This document shows positions 34,613-46,073 of a stretch of 64,000 nt of DNA, one piece after another. Position 1 is the stretch's first letter. Each line of letters begins with the position of its first letter. The position numbers and the translations under genes were made by a program. Origin of the DNA: Ilex aquifolium. Taxonomy: Eukaryota; Streptophyta; Magnoliopsida; Aquifoliales; Aquifoliaceae. The stretch lies in contig OX637392.1 of the NCBI GenBank assembly GCA_951799425.1, forward strand, positions 37,855,593 to 37,919,592, read 5' to 3'. The notes beneath the pieces are model-generated. The model ran no database searches and had not been told where the DNA came from. It saw only the letters and a program-made list of their open reading frames with translations.

Positions 34613-35846
34613 ATGACAAATAAAAGTGAATGAAATCTCTATTGACCCAAATCTGAGTCGGTGTTTATGGGTTCTTCGAGATCTACTCCTTGTCTCTATC
34701 TCTCTATTTTGTGTTCTTGTTCTTTGTCTGTGGGTGAATGTAGATGGTGGGGGGTTTGGGACAAAGGGTGAATGGCATAATTGGGGACGGCTTGGGACAG
34801 TGTAAGAGGTAGAAGGGTAGAGACAGAGAGAGAAACGAAGAAGGTATCATAACTCATATTTTGGACAATAGCACTCTCGTGTTTATGAAAATTGGGGAAA
34901 AAACACTCAATATTGTTTTGAATTGCATTGTGTGGCACTCCTTTCAGGACACAGAACTGGAGGCCAGAAACTGATTGGGGGCCTTGATTGTACAGTTCAT
35001 CGAAACTTCTTTGGCTGTCAGGAAATTCTCACTGTTAAGCTACTCACTGTAATTCTTTGGTAGTCATACCTTCCAGAGAGAAACGAAGGTTTTGAGGTTT
35101 ATTTGAATCGATTAATGAATCCAGCTATTACTGAGTCGGTGAATCTAAATAGAGGTTGTGAGCTGCAACTGAATAAGTGAATCTGAATAAGCCAATCTGA
35201 GTCGATTACTTTATTTTTTTTGATCAGTTGAATTGATTACTGAATGTGATGGATTACTGAAAAGGTGAATCTCTCTGTATACCAAGGTTTTGAGGCATTT
35301 TGGTTCAGGTAATCTGAATCGATTACTACTAGGATTCATGGAATGTCTACCTAGGATTTGAGGTTTATTTCTTGGTCTAATAATCTTAAAACCAAGTAAT
35401 TATAGCTGGGTATTCTACTTTCCCAAGAACAGAGAGAGAGAGACAGAGATAGAGAGACACAAAAACTCGTCATGAACATTATTTGTATTTGTTTATTATG
35501 TGTTGTGGTATGTTTAGTATTACTAATACAGTTGTTACGTTCTTAACAGTGTCTCAAATCAGTGGTTTCACAAGTACTCTTCAGGTACCTATTTTTTTTT
35601 GTGACAGTTGGCACTTAAAACAATAATGGCAGATTGTATACTAATGTTTTGATATGATTTTATTTACTGGTTATACGTTGAAGACATGGTTGGTTTTACA
35701 TCTTTCGTAATTAGCATACCATTTTCCTATGTATTAGTTTGTTGCCCAAACAATTTCCGTTGCAATATATTTTTGTTGTTTACATATCCATGTTGGGTGA
35801 TAACAACGTTATTAGACTTTTTCTGTTTCGATTGAATTAGGTAACC

Positions 35847-37198
35847 ATGGACATCCATTCTGATGAATTATGTTTGTTACTTACGTTTATGCATAGGACT
35901 ATTCGGGAGATGGTAATTGTGTTTAATCTTGTGGTCTCTATAATGTTGACGATATGGGACATGGAACACAATGGTACAACATTTGAGGTTCCACGAAATT
36001 TCAATAGGTCTTGGTTACAAATTGAACACTTGCATAGACACACGTTTGTGACAGGACGTGTATAAGCCAACTTAGGATGGATAGACACGTTTGTGGTACT
36101 ATGTAATTTGGTCCGTGATGTGGGGCTGTTAAGACCAACTAGGCACGTAAGTGTCGAGGAGATGGTGGTGATGTTCTTAAGTATTTTAAGTCATGACGAC
36201 AAAAATAGACCAGTTAAGTTCAATTTCTTGCGCTCGAGTGAAACCGTTATTAGACATTTCAACAATGTCCTTACTGTGATGTTAAGGCTACATAGGTTAC
36301 TGCTCCAGTTGCCCGATCCAGTGCCCGAAAACAGTATAGACACTAAATGGAAGTGGTTTAAGGTAATAACCATTTAACATTCAAGTCAATATTGATTATT
36401 ACGCCTTCTAACATAAATTTTTTTCTTTAATAAATTTGTTTAAACTTGTTTACTCACTTGGCTTTGTAGAATTGTGTGGGGGCATTAGACGACACGTGTT
36501 CCTGCCCGAGTACCGCTTGTCCATCAAGCTAGATATAGAACACGTAAAGGTGGTATAGCAACCAATGTGTTGAGTGTATGTGCACCGAATATGAAGTTCA
36601 TTTACGTGCTTCCTAGATGGGAAGAGTCAGCTACCGATTCTAAGATATTGCGTGATGTGGTTAGTAGGCCAAATAGTTTGAAGGTAGCACGTGGTACGTA
36701 GCATATTATGCTTTTTTGTAAAAAAAAATTTGTAAGTATGCTCACATTTACATGTGTTTGATACGTGTAACAAATATATTCTTATAAAACACAGGCATGT
36801 ACTACCTAGTTGATGTTGGTTATACAAATGATGATGGATTTTTAGCACCATTTCGAGGTCAGCGATATCATGTCCAAGAGTTTGGGGCTGTTTCTGCAGC
36901 ACCCAGAAATCCCGAAGAATTGTTTAATCTGCGTCATTCTGTTGCAAGGACTTCCATTGAGAGATGTTTTGCTTTGCTAAAAAATAGATGGACGATTCTT
37001 TTGTCACCATGTTACTACCTAGTCCGCACGTATAACCGCATCATAGCTGCATGTTGTTTGTTACATAACTTAATTAGGAATGAAATGAGTGTTGACCCAT
37101 TTGAGGAGGATTTGCCCGAAGAAATTTCTGTTGATGGTGAACATGCGGATGATATCATAGACAATGTCGAGACATCTACCGAATGGTCTATGTTTTGA
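35847..37198 (+). pseudogene. PIF/Harbinger DDE transposase, three exons
   Basis: The ATG at 35847 follows a splice-acceptor-like ATTAG. Probable exons are 35847-36362, 36470-36693 and 36795-37198, with GT/AG introns. Exon 1 has the usual N-terminal block (LRPTRHVSVEEMV, RHFNNVLTVMLRLH, VPENS..KWKWFK). Catalytic residues: Asp in GALDDT (36488), Asp in LVDVGYTN (36812) and Glu in SIERCFALLKNRW (36959). RYRTRKGG and IYVLPRWEESATDSK are also family blocks. Defects: in-frame TAA at 36063 and a small frameshift in exon 2 just after GALDDT. The enzyme would cut and rejoin the element's ends. Confidence 0.88.
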
Positions 37199-37422
37199 AA
37201 TCAGATGGCATTAGAAATGTACAATGAGTGGAGAAGTAGTCGCGGACAAACTACATTATTGGAGTACTTGGTGTTTTATGTTGTTTACTATTTTTATGAA
37301 TTTATTAATGTAGACATTATGGTACATGAGGACCTGAATGTGTTATAATGTAATCTTGTATTTGAACACCAATTGTTTTCAATTGCCAATTTTCATGTTT
37401 ACCCCTTAATTTGGATATTTAG

Positions 37423-40010
37423 TATAAAACTCGAGTAAATTTGAACTTTTTCTGAAAAAAGGGCAAAACGGTAATTCGCCACTATAAAGTGGATTTGAAA
37501 TAAGTATTTCTCTAGCGCCTGGATGACATAACGGACTTCACCGTTGGATTTTTCTCGTGAAATCGAGTCACCCAGACAAATTTCGTCGAATTCTGAGATA
37601 ATCAAATTTTGCACGTATTTTGAGGTGACTGGGTAGCGGGTGACCTCACAAAGGTCCCCACAAACGATTTTTATAAAATTTCCTTAGAATTGGATTAAAG
37701 TTCAAATAAAATTAATTTGAACTTAAACCGGGATGTAATGAAACGTTTCGGGACGAAAAACGGACCCGGAAGTAGGAAATATGCGGTGCGACGTGGACCG
37801 CACAATTAAAATTATAAATGGTGACTTAAATCAGATTTTTTTGGAGAAAATATCTCCATTTTTTCAGCCTCACATGTTTCGGAGAGAAGAGAGAGAAGAG
37901 AAGAAGAAAAAAAATCAATCTTCAAGCTTTCTCCTTCGATTCCTAGAGTTTCGTCGATTGGAATTCGTCGAGCCAAGAGTTAAAGTTCATCTCCTCGACG
38001 AGGGCTACGCGTACGTACAAAAAAGAACTGATTTCACCGAAGATCCAAAGAAAGGATTTTGGAGAGACCAAAGTTTTGGGCTTGGGAAATGTTCTTGAAG
38101 CTTCCTACGGGTCATTTACGCACCAAGAGGTAGGGTTCTTCCTACTTTGATTTTATTCCTATCATTTGGTGTTGAAATTGTGGGCTGTTTTGGGTTGGAA
38201 TTGTGGACTGTTTTTGGGGCTGTTATGTGGCTGTTTTGTGGCCTGTTGTGGGGCAATTTTGTGGCCTGTTGTGGGGCTGCTTTATGGCATGTTTTGGGGG
38301 TTGCTATGTGGCCTGTTTAGGGGCTATTTTGTGGTATGTTTAGGGGCTGTTTTGTGGCTGCTATGTGGCCTGTTTAGGCGCTGCTTTGTGGCCTGTTCTG
38401 GGGGTTGCTATGTGGCCTATTTAGGGGTTGTTTTGTGGCCATTTTATATGTTTACATTATGTCTTAAGAATTAAGTGTGTCATTGCTTGATTATGTAACG
38501 ACCTGTTTGGTTGTTGTTGTTAGATAAAATGTCGATATGTGTTTATAACGTGTCTTTGTGAATGGAATGTGCTATGACATGCTTGAGGATGTTGTAGTTG
38601 TGTATTAATACATGTTGTTAATGTATTAGCATCATGATAAATTGTAGTAATTATGTGCATTACACATATATTACCTTGACTCATGTTGATATGTGGTTTA
38701 AGTTGTCCATATGACATTCATTACATATGAGACATGACATTGATATGTGATGGTACATTACATTGCATTTGCACGGAGGCATCACATTCATGGGCTTAGG
38801 CATGAGTGTGGGTGTGGGTGTGTGTGTGTGTGGGCACGGTTTATTCAAACATCATACTTGGTGGTTGAAGGGTGGGCTCGGGAAAGGGGGATTGAAGATC
38901 CTACTGAGTCGCACGGTTGCATGCATGGAAAAACTTGTGTCGGGTATAACAAGTAGGGCTAGATTCTCCCTCGGGTACAAAACCCGGTTATTGGTTTATT
39001 CACTTCCGTCGGTGAAAGTCTAAAAAAGTGAATTAGGCATACGGAGCCGGCGGTGCGATTCCAAAATCCGTTGCCCAATAAGACACAAGATTTTGATTTA
39101 TAAAAATACTCATTCAATGAGTAACATCCAACAGTGATTTGATTTTTACAAGCACATGACTTTTATTTCAAACGATTATTGGATGGATTTTTCGTCAATT
39201 GACGGTTTCATTGCACAAGTGCATTGCATTATGTTGTGGGAGTCGGTGAGCACTCGGGTTAAGATGTATGAGTAAGTCTCATCTCATTCCATGGCATGAC
39301 ATGGTAAAATTCTAATATAGGGTTGCATATTCTTGTTTGGAATGTTGTTATGGATGCATGTTGTATGTAAACATTGCATATGCATCTAGGGTGGGGAGTA
39401 GCCTCTGTAGGAGATACTCTATTGAGCGTTGCTCACCCTATACGAGAAAACATTTCAGGTGCGGATTTTACGCCGACGGACGACATTCACTCGGGCACTT
39501 AAGGAGGAAGAAAAGCCGAGATGTGACTTTATTTTGAGTCTTTGTAAAATCATTGTAAAAATTATGATTTCTGAGCATGTAAATATTTGGAAATAGTCGT
39601 AATGGGACTCATATGAACTGTTTTGAATGTAAATTTCCTGATGTATGAGTTTGATATGAGTTTGAGTAGGTTTTCTCAAAACTCCATATATATGGACTAT
39701 TTTTAATCTAACTTTGCATGTAATTATATGAGTATGGATAAATGGACCCAGTGTGGTCAATGTTTACTCATAAATGGACCCAGTGCGGTCATTGTTTTAT
39801 ATTGGGCCTCAGATAGGTCATGTGAATGTATATTGCACAGGTTGGGTTTTGGGTAGAGCTCCCCGTACAAAGGAGACTCTGCCCGATTTTTGTTCAATTA
39901 TGGACCCCGATAAATGGGGCATAACGGCGCGATATCGAGTTACTCGGTATCCACAGGTATTCCGCGGGTTGATGGGTAATCAACGGACCCCCGGATTTTG
40001 GGGCGTCACA
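37423..40010 (+). mobile_element. Solo LTR B, chromovirus family, inside Harbinger
   Basis: Element-sense ends TATAAAACTCGAG (TG changed to TA) and GGGGCGTCACA, with target duplication TTTAG at 37418-37422 and 40011-40015. It is the inverted homologue of LTRs A and C. It lies between the transposase and the Myb ORF. Short open frames (for example 38763-39023) match frames in LTRs A and C but are noncoding LTR sequence. Confidence 0.9.
38190..38440. repeat. About 21-bp minisatellite in solo LTR B
   Basis: Around a dozen imperfect copies of GGGGCTGTTTTGTGGCCTGTT. LTRs A and C lack the array at the matching place, so it expanded in this copy. Confidence 0.8.
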
Positions 40011-40071
40011 TTTAGTTTTACAGCAAATGTAGCAATTTGTAATGTTTTTATGTTTTACACTAGAGTAGACA

Positions 40072-41069
40072 ATGTCAGACACCATTGCAAGTACACAGTC
40101 AGACAGAGGTGTTAGAAGGACATGGAGTACAGCTAAAGAGAATCAGCTCTTACAGTCATTGAAGGAACTGTGCATTAACGAGTGGAAGTGCCAAAATGAC
40201 ACTTTTATACCTGGATACTTACAAGCACTTGAGAACAACTTGAAAGTAGCAATTCTAGGTTGTGAGGTGCGCGCTTCGCCCCATATAGAGTCAAAGCTAA
40301 AAATATGGAAGAAGAATTACAACTCCCTATTAACCATGATGGCCACATCGGGATTTGGGTTCAACAGTACTAAGAATAAGATCATCGTTGACGGCGACGA
40401 CATTTGGCAAGACTACTTGAAGGTGAAACTCGTTAACCAACAATTTAAATAGGTTTCATTTTATTACGAAATGCAAAAGGCATGCGAGATAAGTCGTGGT
40501 CTTACTTCAAGGAATGAGAAATTATATTTGGCAAGGATAGGGCAACTGGGGAGTACGTTATCGATGTTGAAGACATGGTTGGTGATGCTGAGGCCAAAAC
40601 GTCACTGAGGAAAGTTGAGACCATGGAAACACAAAATCCATTAGGAACGAATGTCCCAACATCAAGTAGTGCAACACATGGAGGTGATCAACCACCTACA
40701 ATGGAACCAAGTGTTGCCTCCCCATGTCCAAATAAGAAAAAGAAAGCTAAGGTGAGTGGTAATGCAGCTGACTCTATTGCAAATAATTTGGGAGATATCT
40801 CCGAGGTGTTTGGTGAATATGTTCAAGAGAGTCGTAAGCAGCTTGACATTATAGCACATAAAGTTGGGTACATGCATTATGTTGCATATGCACGAAGGAG
40901 AGTGAATGCGGAACTTGAGAAGATCAATGGTATATCTATGATTGATCGACATACTGCACTTTTTGAGATTTGTTCTGACCCAGTAAAGTTCGACATCTTC
41001 TTTAGTTTGCCTAATTATGAGCAACCTGCATGGGTTGGTGGACTGTTGTGGCAGGCACCACAAAACTGA
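40072..41069 (+). pseudogene. Harbinger Myb/SANT-like DNA-binding protein (ORF1)
   Basis: The ATG at 40072 gives a Myb/SANT-like domain (RTWSTAKENQLLQSLKELC, IESKLKIWKKNYNSLLTM, WQDYLK), the partner that takes Harbinger transposase to its sites. The frame meets TAG at 40450, a frameshift near 40460-40475 and TGA near 40516 (SWSYFKE*EIIFGKDRATGEY). It then continues to 41069 with a Lys-rich stretch (PNKKKKAKV), likely a nuclear signal, and a helical C-terminus. It is on the same strand as the transposase, separated from it by solo LTR B. Confidence 0.83.
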
Positions 41070-41453
41070 TCAACATACATGGATATCGTTTGACACGACC
41101 ACCACCTAAAATCCATTTTGGTAAGAATATGGAGATGTTTTGCTTTGAAGGTAAATGTAACCTTATCTGTGGTGGCAGTGGGAGTACATTAACAGTTGCT
41201 ATCGACTTTGAAGATGTTGATGTATATTTTGTTGGTATATTTTTGGTGTGTATGTAACCAATGTAATGTCAGATATGACATAATCGGTACGACTATGTGT
41301 TTGTTTTTGATATGTTCTATGGATATTATGTAGAACTAAATTTTGTAAATAGGAATTGGATGACACATTGTTAATATGGCCTAAATTGCATTCAAGTGCA
41401 ATAATGAATCAATGTATTATGAGTAACGACATGCATTTTTTGTGTACTTAGAT
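41070..41453 (+). other. Spacer, no gene seen
   Basis: Region between ORF1 and the viroplasmin-like ORF. It ends in TTTGTGTACTTAG, a good splice acceptor, two bases before the ATG at 41454. Confidence 0.4.
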
Positions 41454-41848
41454 ATGAACAAGAAAGAACGTTGGTATGTAGTAATCGTTGGCCGACATGT
41501 TATTATTTACCAGTCATGGGTGGAATGTCATGTGCATGTTAACAAGTATCCAGGTGTTTTATACAAATCTTATTATTCGTATGCTGAGGCAAAAACAACA
41601 TTGGCATTGCACAATGCGCGGCATGAAGTTGATGTACCCAATGCGATGGCTTTCCATCCGTCTGCATCTATGGACAATTCGTTGATGATGGTATTGTGAA
41701 CAACGATGAAGCACATGTTCGTGCAGTTGGAACAAACGCATACAACTGTAATCTCATTTGGTGCATGATAAGTGTAGTCATGCTTATTCTGGGTATCGTG
41801 CTCACCCATATTGTATACTCTGTAATGGTTAATCGTGGGTTAGTTTAA
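41454..41848 (+). pseudogene. RNase H1 N-terminal (viroplasmin-like) domain protein with C-terminal membrane segment
   Basis: The ATG at 41454 opens MNKKERWYVVIVGR, then IYQSWVECHVHVNKYPGVLYK and SYYSYAEAKTTLAL. This is the RNase H1 N-terminal / viroplasmin fold (aromatic YVV-GR, IY-SW-EC, YPG--YKSY, EA signature), which in known proteins binds RNA:DNA hybrid or double-stranded RNA. The first frame stops at 41699. A frame switch near 41680 continues DGIVNNDEAHVRAVGTNAY, then a strongly hydrophobic stretch (LIWCMISVVMLILGIVL) to TAA at 41848, a likely single-pass membrane anchor. It has no RNase H catalytic domain. It lies inside the Harbinger ends, on the transposase strand. The function there is unknown. 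Confidence 0.72.
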
Positions 41849-42124
41849 GTTGTTACCATAACAACAAACATCTTTCTTGAATGGTTAGACATTATGTAAT
41901 GACTTGTGTAAATGTACTACGCAAACATTAGTATCTTATGCATTTTGGTCAACCTATATGGATAGTTGTAAGTTGATATTGTCCGTACGGATAACTGTTA
42001 CATATATGTACTACTGAATGTGTATAAAATGTATGCATGTGATTCGTGTAATGGCTACTAATACACAGAACTTATGTACGTATGAACCCAAATTAATATG
42101 TAAATTATATGTTTGTTGTTGTAA

Positions 42125-42667
42125 ATGAAGATCCCACAGATTTCGGAGGATGAATCGGATGTCATTATTGACACATTATTAGAGTTCAAGAATAAAGGAA
42201 AGTTGCCTCATTTGGGCCGTTACACCTACAAGATGACTGAACTAATTCGAATCATTTTCTTTTAGGAAAGACAGTTCTTCACTATTTCAGCAATGCTTGA
42301 TTCTGCCAGTTTTAGCTAGGACCCGTTGAAGAAGTCTATCGTAAAAGGACCGGGAAGAGGACCTGATGAGTATTTGGAGGTAAGTTACTTCATTGTGTGA
42401 ACTTTCTATACATTATTGTCAATTATCAAATGATGTTTCATTTTTTTCTTTTTTGGCGTCCATTAACACATACTTGCATGTTATTAATTGTAGGAGGATG
42501 ATTTTGCTTCACAATACTGTCTTCAACTATGTCCGAATTTTGAATATTTTGGTGTTATCTTCAAAAAAGATGAAACAAGTTCAAGTCATCCGGCCAGTGA
42601 CAGTGTTGGGAGTTCACTATCGGTTAACTCTGCCTATGATGGTGATGTCACAGTGATCGATGATTGA
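42125..42667 (+). pseudogene. Fourth Harbinger ORF, two exons, unknown function
   Basis: The ATG at 42125 begins MKIPQISEDESDVIIDTLLE. The frame has TAG codons near 42263 and 42317 but reads through sensibly (DPLKKSIVKGPGRGPDEYLE) to a donor at 42379/42380 (GAG then GTAAGT). An acceptor (TTGTAG) precedes 42494, and exon 2 (42494-42667) runs in phase to TGA, with YCLQLCPNFEYFGVIF and a Ser/Asp-rich end. I do not recognise the family. Agreement of phase across the intron supports a real gene. It is near the right end of the element. Confidence 0.5.
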
Positions 42668-43421
42668 CTGTTTATAGCAATCGGTCTATCCTCTGTTGTA
42701 ATGCTAACTTATAATATTTGTATGTATTAAATTATATGTGTATGTAGCACGTGGTAAATATGTTGAATCATTTTTTTTTATGCAACACACAATAGCGTGT
42801 GTGCATGTAGCTTCACGCTTCTTACCTAATAGTGTTGCCTTCGTTTTGTATGTATAGTTGAAGGCAACAAAAAATATAAACATATCGGTTACATGTAATT
42901 ATGTAGTACGCTGCCTTACTTTTGCTTCTTCTATTGTATAAGACTACGTGTGGTAATGAAATATGTTTAGGTGGATATCGATTCGTCTATATCGTTGCTG
43001 TTTTTTCTTGAATCAATGTGGGACAATTTTATGAGCAAATTAATGTGATCACATTGATTTGCTATTGCAAAAATTAAGAACAAATTGTTTTCGGTATTTA
43101 CACTTGCTAACACACATGAAAATTGGAATGAAATATAAAGGTGGTCAAAATAAATATAATTGCAAACCCAACATTGACTTTGGATTGGATAGGAGTGAAG
43201 GGTAAAATTATAATTTAATGTAAAAGTAAAGAGATTTGACACAAAAAACAAAGATTTTTTCGTGGGACCCATAATATACAAAAGTACTTTCCAAATCAAG
43301 TATATGATTACACAACTTCATTAGTATCCTATCTATGTCCGGGGTATTTGGGCTTTCATTGGATTGGTTTGGATTAAAAAACCAAACCAATCCTATCCCC
43401 CAAATATTTGCCAAACACCCC
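42668..43421 (+). other. 3' part of the Harbinger element, no gene seen
   Basis: AT-rich, ending in the right terminal inverted repeat at 43407-43421 and an inverted TTGGTTTGGA/TCCAAACCAA pair near 43360-43392. Confidence 0.5.
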
Positions 43422-43424
43422 CTA

Positions 43425-44244
43425 GAGGAATCAGAATGATTTATTTTTTTCTGTCCCCCTTTATTTTTTAACTTATAACAATCACACTTGTAATGATCAA
43501 TTTTGTGACAATATAAACATTCAAAACTATTATGTTTCTTTCTAAAATGTGATCGATTTTTAGATTTTCTTTTTTTTTTGTCTGAATTTTTGTTAACGGA
43601 TCTACGTCTATTATTATTAGAGGAACTATCATAACGATCCTTTACAAACATACCTTTTGCTTGAGTATCATTACCCTTACTGTTCAATTTAGTACGCAAA
43701 TTTTTAGAATTCAAAGAGGTCTTCACATCAACTACGGAGATAGAGTCTCTCTCATAGAACATTGAATTAACAAAATTATCAAACGAATTAGGCAGTGAGC
43801 ATAACACAATAAAGGCTTGATCTTTATCCATAATTTTAATATCAGTATTTTTCAAGTCCATAATAATTTTGTTAAATTCATCAATATGTTCAGTAATTGT
43901 CGTACATTTCTTCATCTTGAGTGTATACAACTGTTGCTTTAGATACAAACGGTTGACGATAGACTTCTTCATTTGTAAACTCTAACTTTTTTTTTAGTCC
44001 TTCGACTTTGTCTTCATCGATAACCTTATGAAGAGCCTCATCGGCAAGAGACAACGGAATTGCAATGTGTGATTATCTTTAATATCAGCAATTTTAGTCT
44101 GATTTGTCTCCTAGATCCATCAATGGCCTTTGCCAAATCCTGCTGATGAAGTAATGCCTTTATCTTGATATGCCACAAATTAAAATTGTTCTGACCATCA
44201 AATTTTTATATCTCGAATTTTGTTATAACGATCTCGATACTAAA
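43425..44244 (-). pseudogene. Ty1/copia gag with CCHC knuckle
   Basis: The minus strand from the primer site reads a copia gag start (NFNLWHIKIKALLHQQDLAK), then from 43972 down to 43425 an open frame with TITEHIDEFNKIIMDL, FIVLCSLPNSFDNFV and a Lys/Arg/Asn-rich stretch. The zinc knuckle CLYCHKIDHYKCDC follows (C-X2-C-X4-H-X4-C). A frameshift lies near 43980-44050. The ORF's last residues beyond 43424 are Harbinger sequence. Protease continues at 33959 on the other side of the transposon. Confidence 0.83.
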
Positions 44245-44256
44245 GCTCTGATACCA
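44245..44256 (-). promoter_or_regulatory. Primer binding site, initiator tRNA-Met type
   Basis: The minus strand reads TGGTATCAGAGC, a perfect match to the usual copia primer site, three bases inside the LTR end. Confidence 0.85.
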
Positions 44257-44259
44257 GTT

Positions 44260-45236
44260 TGTTATGAAGCAAGACCCCAAATAAAATAATAACAGAACAA
44301 AATAGAAAAATAATATGCAAGCTTACGTCTGTCCACAAACGAAATACAGCGATAAGATTTCACTATTTAAAAGTTAGAAATTTCAAGACCGTTCTCAACA
44401 AGAAGTAACAAAAAAAATGTATTTTCTCTATTAATAGTGACCCAAACTTCGTATGCGTAGAAAACCCAAAATAGACTAAACCCAAATCATGGAAAAAAAT
44501 CCCGTTCTTCGACGTGGATTGGCTAAGCGGAATTGTAGCTCTTCCGCTATATCAAAACTTCTGGACAAGACAAAAAAACACAAGACACATTCGGCTTGCG
44601 CATTATCTCTTCAAATTCAAAAACCAATACTAAAGTCCATCACGTGACGGAGTGCACCATCTTTGTCCTGGTTGGAGTAAAACATATATGGTTGAAACTT
44701 ATTCACTGAAGTTGAGATGTCCAACAATTCTTGACCTATAAAATTTGATTCCAACATAAAAACTTTTTGCACCAAGTAATGGGTTGCCCACGGAATGCTC
44801 CAAAACAGATCCAAATTAAATTGAATATATAAAACCCACAAAATAACATATTGCAACAATTTTAAGGGACAAAACTGTAGAACAAATGACAATTTGTCCC
44901 CCGAAAGATGTTAAATTTTTTGGTAAGAAAATTTCACATTGCACTGTAAATTTATTTAAGTGGTGGCAATATGTATGCCCCAAATCGAGGGAAAAAGGGA
45001 CACACTGTTATCATCTAGAAAAAATTAGGTTGTAATAGTAGACTGTTACATCTGTCGAGGGATAAAGTGAAAATTTTATAACATCTTCGGTTAAAAGTTC
45101 ATTACCCCAAAATTATAAAAACTATACTATACAAATTTATACAACATTGTTTTTGTTAGGCATCTATCAATTGTCTCATTTTAACTTTATTCAAGTAATT
45201 AAGATTGAGTGACACTGCATAGGATGTATATTTGTA
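44260..45236 (-). mobile_element. 5' LTR of copia element 3
   Basis: About 977 bp. In element sense it ends CTTCATAACA next to the primer site and starts near TACAAATATACATCC (TG changed to TA against the 3' copy). Its first 365 bp match 33047-33413. Confidence 0.65.
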
Positions 45237-46073
45237 TATGTTTGTTTGCTTATAGCAAGCCATAGCTGACTCTTTTGAATGGTATTCACAGTCTTAATGC
45301 TACTCTGAATTCTTTTCAAAGAAAGCAACTGCTGAGATTGAATTTCCATCCTCCTAAATGTATTTTGACTGGATGTGCTTCTGAGAAGTTTCATCCTGAG
45401 GAAAATATTAATATAAGTACAAGCATTCTATCTAAGGTATAACTATTTGTTTACTGGCCACAAGGGGTTGTTCCCTTTTGATCCCAACTGAGCAGCCCAA
45501 GTCCTCCCCTCTTCTACCACACAAATAGATCGTCGGTGGCTTTCGAAAGCTGGAAACTAAACGACACTTCAGTATGTAGGAGCTGCCTGTAGATTTTGAT
45601 CATCTCAGTTTTAAATTTTGTTAATCTTGTTAAAGTTTAATATATATTGTTAATTTTTTTTGATATAGGGAACAATATTTTTGCACTATCAAAATATGTC
45701 GCACCATTGTGGAGAGTTGTAACCATCCGGGTAGAACCTTAGTCCTATATATCACTCAATTCATTGGAACTTATTAGGTGATACCGAGTCCCATAAGAAC
45801 CAACTGATTAGGCGATTGGGTTAAACGGTTGATTTAACCTACTCAATGGACAAAATTTATAATTGAGAAGACTCAGATCCACGGACTTTATCTTATTTTT
45901 CTTTCAATAAATATATTTACACACTCCCCTCCTCGTCGTCATGGGATGAGATGGGCCCTTTGGTTGTTCTCTATCTAATTACACGTTATTTAATTACATA
46001 AACAGCATGGATCGATGTATCAGTACAGTATATATTTATTTGCTTATAGCAAGCCATAGCTGACTATATTGAA
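45237..46073. repeat. 750-bp segment bounded by a long direct repeat
   Basis: A 27-bp perfect repeat, TTTGCTTATAGCAAGCC followed by ATAGCTGACT, stands at 45245-45271 and 46039-46065, with weaker similarity on both sides. Between them, 45270-45436 is open on the plus strand (HSLNATLNSFQRKQ, NFHPPKCILTGCASEKFHPE) and ends at a GT, so it might be a captured exon; I do not recognise it. TTTCGAAAGC at 45540 and an AATAAATATATTTACACAC tail near 45906 are otherwise unremarkable. Confidence 0.45.

Larger units (their letters stand above)
33963..43421 (+). mobile_element. PIF/Harbinger DNA transposon, 9.46 kb, four ORFs
   Basis: Terminal inverted repeats GGGGTGTGTTTGGCAAA (left) and GGGGTGTTTGGCAAAT (right, reverse complement) are flanked by a CTA duplication (33960-33962, 43422-43424). 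The outside sequences join as one copia gag-protease region. It contains a DDE transposase (35847-37198), a Myb/SANT-like ORF (40072-41069) and two further plus-strand ORFs (41454-41848, 42125-42667). A solo LTR of 2.6 kb lies inside, so the original was about 6.9 kb. All ORFs carry stops or frameshifts, so it is inactive. Confidence 0.9.

Noticed and set aside
34009-34623. 204-aa ORF with Tyr/Ile and Leu/Ser repeats
   Set aside because: Translation of the (TA)n/(CT)n block inside the Harbinger element.
43208-43424. C-terminal end of the copia gag ORF beyond 43424
   Set aside because: These residues are read from Harbinger terminal sequence; the true gag continues elsewhere.
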